A stretch of DNA of 64,000 nt from VRUE01 sp963697915. Its GTDB lineage: Bacteria; Actinomycetota; Thermoleophilia; Solirubrobacterales; 70-9. The stretch covers positions 1,054,001 to 1,118,000 of the forward strand of contig OY969103.1 in assembly GCA_963697915.1 (NCBI GenBank), in the 5' to 3' direction. Every line of letters starts with the position of its first letter. The first letter of the stretch is position 1. Shown here piece after piece: positions 33,471-40,971 of the stretch. Both the position numbers and the translations under genes were made by a program. The notes below the pieces were generated by a model. The model did not search any database. It saw only the letters and a list, made by a program, of their open reading frames with translations, and was not told where the DNA came from.

Positions 33471-34685
33471 CTACGGAATCGGGACGTCGAGCACTGCCCG
33501 CGTCGTCGGCTTTTCGTTGACGGCCTGGTTGAGGGCGACCGGCAGGGCGAGCTGACGCGCCTGGCCGTAGGTCTCCTCGCCGCCGAGCCGCACCTCGGTC
33601 GAGCCGGGCACCAGCGGGTTCGGGATCGACGTCTCTTCCGCGGCCTCGATGATCGCGGCGGGGTCGTCGATCGTGCCCGCTTCCTGGATCGCCTGCAGCA
33701 GGAACTGGGCGCCGATCCAGTGGGCGGGGGCAAGCGCGTTCCACTCGCCGGCCTTCGCCGTGTACTCCTTCTGGAAGGCCTGCAGCTCCGGGGTCAGCGG
33801 CCAGCTGTGCACCTCGGCCTGGTAGAAGCCGTCCGCCGCCGCGCCGGCACCCTCGATGTTCGCCTCGAGGTCCTCGGGCGTGGCGGCGCTGGCGACCACG
33901 CCGTCATAGCCCAGCGAGTCGAGCGTTTTGAGGATCGCCGGAGCCGCCGCCGAGGGCGAGCCGAGCACGATCATGTCGGGGTCGGCGTTGACCGCCCGGC
34001 CCAGGTAGGCGGAGAAATCCTGCGTATCGGCGGGGTAGAAGACGCTCCCCAGCCAGTCGAGCCCCGCCTCTTCGGCGGCTTCCTGGGACCACTCGACGTT
34101 GTTCTTGTCGTACTGGAGGTCGACCCCGACGCCGTAGGCGGTCTCCACTTTCGGGTTTTCCTCGAGGATCCTGCCGAGGACCGGGCCGGCGGTGGTCGAC
34201 GGCGTCTGCAGGGTGTTGATCACGTACTTGTTCGGCGGGCTCACCAGATCCACGTTCGCCGTCCAGTCGAGGAAGATCGTGTCGTTGCGCTCGGTGATCG
34301 GCTGGATGATCGGGTCCATCGGATCGCCGGCGGTGACGACGACCTCGACGCCGTCGTTGAGCACCTGCTCGGTCGTGATCTGCCTGATCGTCGCCGGGTC
34401 CCATTTGTTGTCGGCGGAGATGACCTCGATCTCGTACTTCTTGCCGCCGACCTCGATGCCGCCGTTGGCGTTGTATTCGTCGGCGATCACTTCCCATGTC
34501 TTCACCTGCGGTATCCCGTAGAAGGCGCCGACGCCGCTGAGCGCGGCGTTGACGCCGACCTTCAGCTTTTCGTCCCCTTCCGAATCGCTGGAGCCACAGG
34601 CGGCGAGGAACGTCGCGAGGGCGAGCAGGGCCACCAGCACCCCGGCGCCGTATCGGACTTTCCCACTGGTCGAATCGGTCCTCAT
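33471..34685 (-). CDS. ABC transporter substrate-binding lipoprotein (LivJ/Leu-binding family)
   Basis: The 404-residue protein has a lipoprotein signal peptide (hydrophobic 'GVLVALLALATFLAAC', lipobox L-A-A-C) and a periplasmic-binding-protein type 1 fold ('KVGVNAALSGVGAFYGIPQ', 'VISADNKWDPATIRQITTEQV', 'VVVTAGDPMDPIIQPI', 'TPSTTAGPVLGRIL'). It would be anchored outside the cell, deliver the substrate to LivHM, and depend on Lgt for lipidation. It lies 27 nt after hyuB and 21 nt before livG. The ligand is not evident; the operon suggests a cyclic amide or related compound. Confidence 0.92.
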   Translation of the reverse strand: MRTDSTSGKVRYGAGVLVALLALATFLAACGSSDSEGDEKLKVGVNAALSGVGAFYGIPQVKTWEVIADEYNANGGIEVGGKKYEIEVISADNKWDPATIRQITTEQVLNDGVEVVVTAGDPMDPIIQPITERNDTIFLDWTANVDLVSPPNKYVINTLQTPSTTAGPVLGRILEENPKVETAYGVGVDLQYDKNNVEWSQEAAEEAGLDWLGSVFYPADTQDFSAYLGRAVNADPDMIVLGSPSAAAPAILKTLDSLGYDGVVASAATPEDLEANIEGAGAAADGFYQAEVHSWPLTPELQAFQKEYTAKAGEWNALAPAHWIGAQFLLQAIQEAGTIDDPAAIIEAAEETSIPNPLVPGSTEVRLGGEETYGQARQLALPVALNQAVNEKPTTRAVLDVPIP

Positions 34686-34712
34686 CTAGATCTTCGTTTC
34701 CTTTCGAGTCGC

Positions 34713-36593
34713 TTACGTCGCCTGCCCGACCGGGCCACCGGGCTCGGGGCCGTCCCCGAGCTGGTCGGCGTCGGTCAGCTCCCTGCCTCGCAGCCGTTCT
34801 GTCTCTCCCCGATCAAGCTCGTAGACCCCCGCGTCGGCGTCGACCACGGCGATCGCCACGCCGTAGGTCTCGCGCGCGGCCTCGAGGCTGACGACCTCGT
34901 CGCGGACGTCCTCGAGCACCCAGGCCGCGGGCCGGGTCAGCGGGTCGCCCCAGCCGCCACCGCCGCCGACCCAGAACTCGATCTCGCGGTCGGGCTCGAC
35001 CTCGACCCCGGCCGTCATCACGCCGTGGGATTTCTCCTCCGGGCCGCCCGGGTCGTAGACGAGGCCGCTGCCGACCGCCTCGCCGCCGCCGTCCCAGCCC
35101 CAGACGGGGGAGACGCCGCGGCTGCCGAGGACCGAGAGCGTGCCGCTGCTGTGGGTCAGCGAGAAGTCGCGGCGCACGCCGAGGCCGCCACGGTGGTACC
35201 CGGCGCCGGCCGAGTCCGGCATCAGGGCGTAGCGGTGGGTGAGGATCGGGTAGAGGCGCTCCTGCACCTCGACCGGCTCGTTGCGGGTGCCGGAGGCGAA
35301 GAGGCTGATCGCGGTGTGGTTGTCCTTCTTGCCCGGCCGGGCGCCGTAGCCGCCCTCCTTCCAGATGTACATGATGAAGTCGCGCTCGTAGCCGGGACGG
35401 GGGTCGTGGCCGCCGACGACGGTGCTGACGATGTTGGCCGAGCAGGCCATCGAGCGCTCCGGGGCGATCTGCAGGTAGCAGCCGAAGACGCAGGCGGTGA
35501 TCGCCTCATAGGAAGTCGAGAAGGCGCCGCTGATCGGCGCCGGGAACTCGGCGTGGGTGACCCGGCCGGGAGGGTTGACGACCTCGATCGCGTCGTAGAT
35601 CCCCTCGCTTGCGGGGACGCTCGGGAAGATCGCCTTGGTGGCGACGAGGATCGCGGACTCGGCCATGCTCTTGGTGCTGTTGATCGCGCCCAGCGCTTGG
35701 GGATCGCTCTCGGAGAGGTCGTAGGTCGCCCGGTCGCCGTCGATCGTCAGCTTCAACCTGACCGCGACCGGCTGCTCGCGGTCGCCGAGCGGGTCGAAGT
35801 CGATCGCGTCCTCGAAGCGGTACTCGCCATCGGGCAGCTCCGCGAACTCGGCGTGCAGGAGCTCGGCCGAGTAGCGGATCAGCTGGCGCATCTCGGCCTC
35901 GATCAGCTCGACGCCCCACTCCTCGACCAGCTCGCCGAACCGCTCGGCGCCGGTCCGGCAGGCCGCCAGCTGGGCGAAGAGGTCGCCCTGGGTCAGCTCG
36001 GGGACGCGCACGTTGCGCAGGATCAGTCGCATCACCTCGTCGTCCAGCTCGCCCTGGCGCACGATGTGGACCGGCGGGATGCAGAGCGCCTCGCCGTATG
36101 AGGAGGAGGCGAGGGCGTGGAAGCTGCCCGGCACGGGACCGCCGGCGTCGGACCAGTGGGCGGAGTTCTGGACGAACCCGATCAGCTCCTGGCCGACGTG
36201 GACGGGCATGATCGCGCGCACGTCCTGGGCGTGCGTGCCGCCCAGGTAGGAGTCGTTCATGAGGATGACGTCGCCCGGCAGCAGCCGCTCCCTGCCGATC
36301 CAGCGCAGCACCGCGCGGACGGTGTGGGGCAGGGTGCCGACGTGGGCGGGGAGGTTGTCGCGGCCCTCGGCGGCGAGGCGGCCGTCGCGGTCGCAGAGCG
36401 CCGCGCTGAAGTCGCGGCCGTCGCTGACCACCGGCGAGTGCGAGGTCCGCTCGAGGACGACGGTCATCTCGTCGACGAGCGCGGTGAAGGCATTGCGCAG
36501 GACCTCGAAGGTGACCGGGTCGATCTCGGCGTTGGGGTCCCAGGCCGGCGGACGGGTGGGCGTCGCCCCGGGGGCTCCGACGGCGCCACTCAT
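34713..36593 (-). CDS. Hydantoinase/oxoprolinase family, subunit B
   Basis: A 626-residue HyuB-type protein, with 'DPVTFEVLRNAFTALVDEM' at the N-terminus, 'GDVILMNDSYLGGTHAQDV' near residue 105 and 'LTHRYALMPDSAGAGYHRGGLGVRRDF' near 460. With HyuA it forms an ATP-dependent enzyme that opens cyclic amides such as 5-oxoproline, hydantoins or lactams (caprolactamase CapAB and OplBA are known members), or, in the acetone-carboxylase branch, carboxylates ketones. The start overlaps the hyuA stop by 4 nt. Length is normal for a separate B subunit. The substrate is inferred. Confidence 0.88.
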   Translation of the reverse strand: MSGAVGAPGATPTRPPAWDPNAEIDPVTFEVLRNAFTALVDEMTVVLERTSHSPVVSDGRDFSAALCDRDGRLAAEGRDNLPAHVGTLPHTVRAVLRWIGRERLLPGDVILMNDSYLGGTHAQDVRAIMPVHVGQELIGFVQNSAHWSDAGGPVPGSFHALASSSYGEALCIPPVHIVRQGELDDEVMRLILRNVRVPELTQGDLFAQLAACRTGAERFGELVEEWGVELIEAEMRQLIRYSAELLHAEFAELPDGEYRFEDAIDFDPLGDREQPVAVRLKLTIDGDRATYDLSESDPQALGAINSTKSMAESAILVATKAIFPSVPASEGIYDAIEVVNPPGRVTHAEFPAPISGAFSTSYEAITACVFGCYLQIAPERSMACSANIVSTVVGGHDPRPGYERDFIMYIWKEGGYGARPGKKDNHTAISLFASGTRNEPVEVQERLYPILTHRYALMPDSAGAGYHRGGLGVRRDFSLTHSSGTLSVLGSRGVSPVWGWDGGGEAVGSGLVYDPGGPEEKSHGVMTAGVEVEPDREIEFWVGGGGGWGDPLTRPAAWVLEDVRDEVVSLEAARETYGVAIAVVDADAGVYELDRGETERLRGRELTDADQLGDGPEPGGPVGQAT

Positions 36594-38647
36594 GAGCAGC
36601 TCACGATCAGGCAGCCGCCGCGGTCGACGCTGGCCTCGGTCTCGGGCGGCAGCACCGTCGTGCTGTCGAAGCCGACGATCAGGGCGGGGCCGGAGATGAC
36701 CTCTCCCTCGCGCAGCTGGGCGCGGTCGAGCACCTGTGTCTCGATCCAGCCCTGCTCGCCGAAGTGGACGCGCTTCTCCCGCCGGGCGACGGGGCCGGCA
36801 CCGGGGTCGCCGACGCGAAGCTTGGTGACGTCCGGCGGCGTGTGCGAGCCGCGGGCGGCGACCCGCAGGGCCGAGATCTCCACCGGCGCGTCGGGGTGGG
36901 AGTAGCGGAAGGCGCGCTCGTGCTCGGCGTGGAAGTCGCGTTCGGCCCGGTCCAGCTGCTCCGCGGCGAGCCCCTCGAGGTCGACGGTCAGCGAGTGGAG
37001 CTGGCCGACGTAGCGCATGTCCATGCGGCGATCGATCCGGATCTCGTCGGGCCCGACCCCCTGCGCGACGAGCGCCGCCCGGCCGGCGTCCTCGAGCGCG
37101 CCCATCTCACGCCGCAGCCGCTCCTCGCCGACGTCGGCGAGTCGCTGGATGAAGGCCGTGGATTGATCGACGAGCGGTTCGAGGAAGAGCAGGCCGATCG
37201 CGTTCATCAGCCCCGGGTGCGGCGGCACGATGACCTCGGGCATCCCCAGCGAGCGAGCCAGCTCGATGGCGTGCAGCGGTCCGGCCCCGCCGGAGGCGAG
37301 GAGGCTGAACTTGCGGGGGTCGAGGCCGCGCTCGACGGTCGTGAGGCGCAGGGCCTTGAGCATGTTGGCGTTGGCGACCCGGACGATCCCCTCGGCGGCC
37401 TCGACCACGGAGATCCCGAGCGGCTCGGCGACCCGCGCCGCGATCGCCGCTTCGGCGAGCTCGGGGTCGAGCGCGAGGCCGCGCCGCGCCGCCTGCTCGA
37501 GGTCCGCGTCGGTGACGATCCGGCCCAGGACCAGTTGGGCGTCGGTGTTGGTCGGCTCCTCGCCGCCGCGCCCGTAGCAGGCCGGTCCGGGGGTGGCGCC
37601 GGCGCTGTCCGGCCCGACGCGCAGGTAGCCGATCCGGTCGAGACCGGCGACCGAGCCGCCGCCGGCGCCGATCGAGAGGACGTCGACGCTGGGGAAGCGG
37701 ATCGGCATCCCCCACTCGAGGTCGAACTCGCGAGTCAGCGACGGCCTGCCATCGCGGACGACGCCGATGTCGGCGCTGGTGCCGCCGATGTCGAGCGAGA
37801 CGACATCCGTGCGACCGATGGCGCCGGCGATCGCGGCGGCCGCCGCGACACCGGCGGCCGGGCCCGAGTTGAGCGTCTTCACCGGCAGCCGCCGGGCCTC
37901 GCCGACGGTCATCGTCCCGGCCCCGTTGTGCATCACCCGTATCTGCTCTGGCGAGAGGCCGCGGCTGGCCAATTTGCCCGAGAGGCCCTCGAGGTAGCGG
38001 GCGAGGACCGGGGCCAGGTACGCGTTGGCGACCGTGGTCGCGGTGCGCTCGAACTCGGGCGGCTCGGGCAGGATCTCAACCGAGACGAAGACTTCGAGCG
38101 AGGGGTCGGCCTCGAGCAGGATCTCGCGGACGAGGCGCTCGTGCTCCGGGTTGACGTAGGAGTTGATCAGGCAGACGGCGACGGTCTTCAGCCCGCGGGC
38201 GCGCAGTCGTCGCGCCACCGCGCGGACCGAGTCGGCGTCGAGCGGCTCGACGACCGCGCCGGCGTAGTCGATCCGCTCGTCGACCTCGAAGCGGTGGCGA
38301 CGGGGGACGAAGGGCGGCGGCGGGTCCCAGAGGATGTCGTAGAGGTCGCCCCGGTTGGCGCGGCGGATCTCGAGGATGTCGCGGAAGCCCCGCGTCGTCA
38401 CCAGCGCGCACTCCTCGCCCCGGCGGGAGATCACCGCGTTGGTGGTGGCGGTGGTGCTGTGGAAGAAGCGGCCGAGCGAGTGGTCGAGGCCGAGCTCGTC
38501 GAGGCCGTTCGCGATCCCGTCGGAGAAGTCGGGCGGCGTGGAGGGCGTCTTCGTCATCTCGACGCGATCGCCGCCAGGGTGAATCGCCACGAAGTCAGTG
38601 AAGGTGCCACCGGTGTCGCAAGCGATGAACGCACCGCCATCGCCCAC
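36590..38647 (-). CDS. Hydantoinase/oxoprolinase family, subunit A
   Basis: A 685-residue HyuA-type subunit of the ASKHA ATPase fold: phosphate loops 'ACDTGGTFTDFVAI' at the N-terminus and 'SLDIGGTSADIGVVRDG' near residue 290, with 'NSGPAAGVAAAAAI' and 'LLASGGAGPLHAIELA' (adenosine site). It phosphorylates the amide oxygen so that subunit B can hydrolyse the ring. The start is uncertain. The open frame reaches a TTG at 38737, but that part contains a promoter and an AAGGAG site (38685-38690), so I use the first canonical start after it, the GTG at 38647. First structural gene of the operon. Confidence 0.85.
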   Translation of the reverse strand: MGDGGAFIACDTGGTFTDFVAIHPGGDRVEMTKTPSTPPDFSDGIANGLDELGLDHSLGRFFHSTTATTNAVISRRGEECALVTTRGFRDILEIRRANRGDLYDILWDPPPPFVPRRHRFEVDERIDYAGAVVEPLDADSVRAVARRLRARGLKTVAVCLINSYVNPEHERLVREILLEADPSLEVFVSVEILPEPPEFERTATTVANAYLAPVLARYLEGLSGKLASRGLSPEQIRVMHNGAGTMTVGEARRLPVKTLNSGPAAGVAAAAAIAGAIGRTDVVSLDIGGTSADIGVVRDGRPSLTREFDLEWGMPIRFPSVDVLSIGAGGGSVAGLDRIGYLRVGPDSAGATPGPACYGRGGEEPTNTDAQLVLGRIVTDADLEQAARRGLALDPELAEAAIAARVAEPLGISVVEAAEGIVRVANANMLKALRLTTVERGLDPRKFSLLASGGAGPLHAIELARSLGMPEVIVPPHPGLMNAIGLLFLEPLVDQSTAFIQRLADVGEERLRREMGALEDAGRAALVAQGVGPDEIRIDRRMDMRYVGQLHSLTVDLEGLAAEQLDRAERDFHAEHERAFRYSHPDAPVEISALRVAARGSHTPPDVTKLRVGDPGAGPVARREKRVHFGEQGWIETQVLDRAQLREGEVISGPALIVGFDSTTVLPPETEASVDRGGCLIVSCS

Positions 38648-38707
38648 GTCCCGAGGAATGTTTGTCCCGTCGGTAACGATCTCTCTCCTTAATAACCTAT
38701 AAAATGT

Positions 38708-38737
38708 AGGATAGACAGACCGCCAAACGAAAGTCAA
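38708..38737 (-). promoter_or_regulatory. Promoter of the hyuA operon
   Basis: On the minus strand TTGACT (38737-38732) and TATCCT (38713-38708) are 18 nt apart, in an AT-rich patch unlike its surroundings, and are followed by AAGGAG at 38690-38685. The GntR gene just upstream is the probable regulator; no clear palindrome is seen. Confidence 0.55.
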
Positions 38738-38827
38738 GGCCGGCGGCCAAGTTCGGTGCAGATAACGAGGTTTGCAAAGCGCCGACGGCGGCTTCGAGAG
38801 GGTCCCGCGCGACAGGCGGGATGCGAA

Positions 38828-38871
38828 GGGGCTCTAGGCGAGGACGAGCGAGGGGGCTCTAGGCGAGGACG
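38828..38871. repeat. Direct duplication at the 3' end of the GntR gene
   Basis: The 19-nt string GGGGCTCTAGGCGAGGACG occurs at 38828-38846 and again at 38853-38871. The second copy contains the stop codon and last codons of the GntR gene; the first is outside it. A small tandem duplication is the simplest explanation. Confidence 0.85.
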
Positions 38872-39509
38872 TCGACGAGGCGGTCGAGAGCGCGCTGGCG
38901 ATGGGCGTCGAGCGCCGCCACGATCTTCGCCTCCTCGCGAGTCTCGACCGCCTGCAGGATGCCCCGGTGGGCCGGGTGCTCGCGCGCCTCGTCGTCGTTG
39001 TAGTAGAGGGCGCGATAGGCGCTCGTCGAGTCCCAGAGGAAGTCGATGATGCGAACCAGGTGTTTGGCCTGGGACGCCCGGTAGAGAGCGAAGTGGAATT
39101 CGTAGTTCGCCGCCATCAGGGCGATCACGTCGGCCGTGTGGCCGAGTCTCTCGACGCTCTCGACGTGAGTGCCCATCGTCGCGATCAGCTCATCGTCGAT
39201 GTACGGGATCGCGCGGTGAACGGCCTCGGTCTCGAGGATCCGCCGCAGCCCATAGATCTCGACCAGCTCTTCGAAGTGAAGCTCGGTGACGAAGTAGCCG
39301 CGGCGCGGGACGTAGGTCACCTGGCCCTCGGCCTGGAGCGTCTTCAGCGCCTCCCGAACCGGGATCAGGCTGGCCCCCAGCGTCTCGGCCAGCGCCTCCT
39401 GGCGGATCCGTTCGCCTGGCTTGAGCTCCCCCATGATCAAGGCCCCGCGCAGCCAGTCCAGGACGCTTGCCTGGACCGTCGGCACGGGGGGACGAGGAGG
39501 GGCGGACAC
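38859..39509 (-). CDS. GntR family regulator, FCD (FadR) subfamily
   Basis: The 216-residue product has an N-terminal winged helix ('DWLRGALIMGELKPGERIRQEALAETLGASLIPVREALKTLQAEGQVTYVPRRGYFVTEL') and an all-helical FCD ligand domain ('EIYGLRRILETEAV', 'FHFALYRASQAKHLVRIIDFLW', 'EHPAHRGILQAVETRE', with metal-binding histidines). Regulators of this type sense carboxylated metabolites. It starts at a GTG and lies upstream of and on the same strand as the hyuA operon, which it most likely controls. Confidence 0.9.
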   Translation of the reverse strand: MSAPPRPPVPTVQASVLDWLRGALIMGELKPGERIRQEALAETLGASLIPVREALKTLQAEGQVTYVPRRGYFVTELHFEELVEIYGLRRILETEAVHRAIPYIDDELIATMGTHVESVERLGHTADVIALMAANYEFHFALYRASQAKHLVRIIDFLWDSTSAYRALYYNDDEAREHPAHRGILQAVETREEAKIVAALDAHRQRALDRLVDVLA

Positions 39510-39645
39510 CGTAGGACTTTATAATCTATACGAAAGTACAGCCAGAATCGAGCGAGCACCCGGCCCGCACGGACGACTGTTCAGGATGCCCGCCCCGGCA
39601 GACGGATCAGCCGGGTGAGCGGCCAGGGCGTGGCAAGATCCGGGC

Positions 39646-39978
39646 GTGGACTCGGAAGTCCTCTGGCGAGTGGCGTTGGTGCAGGTGGTCGCCGTGGCGG
39701 CGGTCTCGCTGCTGCTCGGCCTGCTGCTGCCGGGCAGCTTCTTCGAGAGCTGGGGCTGGCTCAGCGGGCCGCTCGCCTGGCTGCTCTGCGCCTGGTTCAC
39801 AGCGCGCTTCGTCGGCTTGCCGGTTGGGCCGGTGCTGACCCGGGCGGTGCTGGCGGGGATCCCGAGCCTGCTCTTCGTAGTCGTCGGCCTGCACTGGCTC
39901 GGCGCCCTGGTCGCGGTCGCGATCTTCGCCGCCTGGTGCGCGACGCTGCCGCGGCCGCTGGCCGACGGCGCCCCGTAG
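39646..39978 (+). CDS. Small integral membrane protein, unknown function
   Basis: The 110-residue product has three or four hydrophobic stretches ('VALVQVVAVAAVSLLLGLLLPG', 'GPLAWLLCAWFTARFVGL', 'AVLAGIPSLLFVVVGLHWLGALVAVAIFAAWCA') and no soluble domain. I do not recognise a family. It starts at a GTG. Codon use is host-like, so the gene is probably real. It lies 90 nt upstream of the PhnB-like gene on the same strand, with no sign of coupling. Confidence 0.6.
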   Translation: MDSEVLWRVALVQVVAVAAVSLLLGLLLPGSFFESWGWLSGPLAWLLCAWFTARFVGLPVGPVLTRAVLAGIPSLLFVVVGLHWLGALVAVAIFAAWCATLPRPLADGAP

Positions 39979-40067
39979 CCGGGAGCACGGGTGCGATGAG
40001 TTCGGGCCGGGTAGCCGGTCTTTACTTGCACGAACCCTGTCCGCCGCCACGAGAGGAGACGCCGCCC

Positions 40068-40541
40068 ATGCCCACGCGAATCACCCCCAACCTCTGGTTC
40101 GACACCGAGGCCGAGGAGGCCGCCGAGTTCTACGTCTCGGTCTTCGAGAACTCGCGGATCGTCAACGTAACCCGCTACCCCGAGGGGGCGCCACGCGAGG
40201 CGGGCATGGTGATGACGGTCGAGTTCGAGCTCGACGGCAACCGCTTCGTCGCCATCAACGGCGGCGACCAGTTCAAGTTCGACGAGGCGGTCTCGTTCGA
40301 GATCGAGTGCGAGACCCAGGAGCAGGTCGACTACTTCTGGGAGCGGCTGACCGACGGCGGCGAGGAGAGCCAGTGCGGCTGGCTCAAGGACCGCTTCGGC
40401 CTCTCCTGGCAGGTCGTCCCGCGCGGCATGGACGAGCTCTTCGCCGACCCCGACCCGGCCCGCGTCGAGCGCGCGATGAAAGCGATGCTGGGGATGGTCA
40501 AGCTCGACGCGGCCGCCTTGCGGGCCGCGGCTGACGGTTAG
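40068..40541 (+). CDS. VOC-fold protein, PhnB/3-dmu-9_3-mt type
   Basis: A 157-residue protein with 'ITPNLWFDTEAEEAAEFYVSVFENSRI' at the start and 'WERLTDGGEESQCGWLKDRFGLSWQVVP' in the second half, diagnostic of the PhnB-like vicinal-oxygen-chelate group often labelled 3-demethylubiquinone-9 3-methyltransferase-like. The tail 'AMKAMLGMVKLDAAALRAA' is also typical. GAGGAG precedes the ATG. Despite the database label, these are not proven methyltransferases; function is unknown. Confidence 0.85.
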   Translation: MPTRITPNLWFDTEAEEAAEFYVSVFENSRIVNVTRYPEGAPREAGMVMTVEFELDGNRFVAINGGDQFKFDEAVSFEIECETQEQVDYFWERLTDGGEESQCGWLKDRFGLSWQVVPRGMDELFADPDPARVERAMKAMLGMVKLDAAALRAAADG

Positions 40542-40578
40542 CGCCGGGGGGAACCGGCGCGGCGATTAGATTGGCGCG

Positions 40579-40971
40579 GTGAGCTGGGTTGAGCTATTCG
40601 CCGTCCTGATCGTCTGCCACCTGGCCGGTGACTTCCTCCTGCAGACCGATTGGCAGGCGCGGTTCAAGGCCGGTGGCCTCGGGCCCGACCCTGTCGCCCG
40701 CCGCGCTCTGCTCAGCCACCTGCTCACCTACGTGCTGGCCTTCGTGCCGGCCCTGCTCTGGGTCGCTTCGGAGATCAGCCTCGCCGGTGCGGTCGGCCTG
40801 GCGCTGCTCGTCGCCGTCCCCCACTGGGTCCAGGACGACGGCCGCCTCCTCGACCTCTACATGGTCGTGGTCAAGCGCGTCACCGAGTACCTGCCCGGCC
40901 TGCGGCTCGCCGTCGACCAGTCCTTCCACGTCCTCGCCCTCTTCCTCACCGCCCTGATCGTCGCCGGCTAA
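40579..40971 (+). CDS. DUF3307 family membrane protein
   Basis: The 130-residue membrane protein has the family hallmark 'CHLAGDFLLQTDWQA' near the start, 'SHLLTYVLAFVPALLWV', 'HWVQDDGRLLDLYM' and 'AVDQSFHVLALFLTALIV'. About four membrane segments are predicted. The function of DUF3307 is not known. It starts at a GTG and overlaps the convergent AAA+ gene by 3 nt at the stop codons. Confidence 0.85.
   Translation: MSWVELFAVLIVCHLAGDFLLQTDWQARFKAGGLGPDPVARRALLSHLLTYVLAFVPALLWVASEISLAGAVGLALLVAVPHWVQDDGRLLDLYMVVVKRVTEYLPGLRLAVDQSFHVLALFLTALIVAG

Noticed and set aside
32667..36101. 1144-codon open frame on the plus strand opposite livG, the binding protein and hyuB
   Set aside because: Shadow of third-position G/C bias; no domain, and it is antisense to clear family members.
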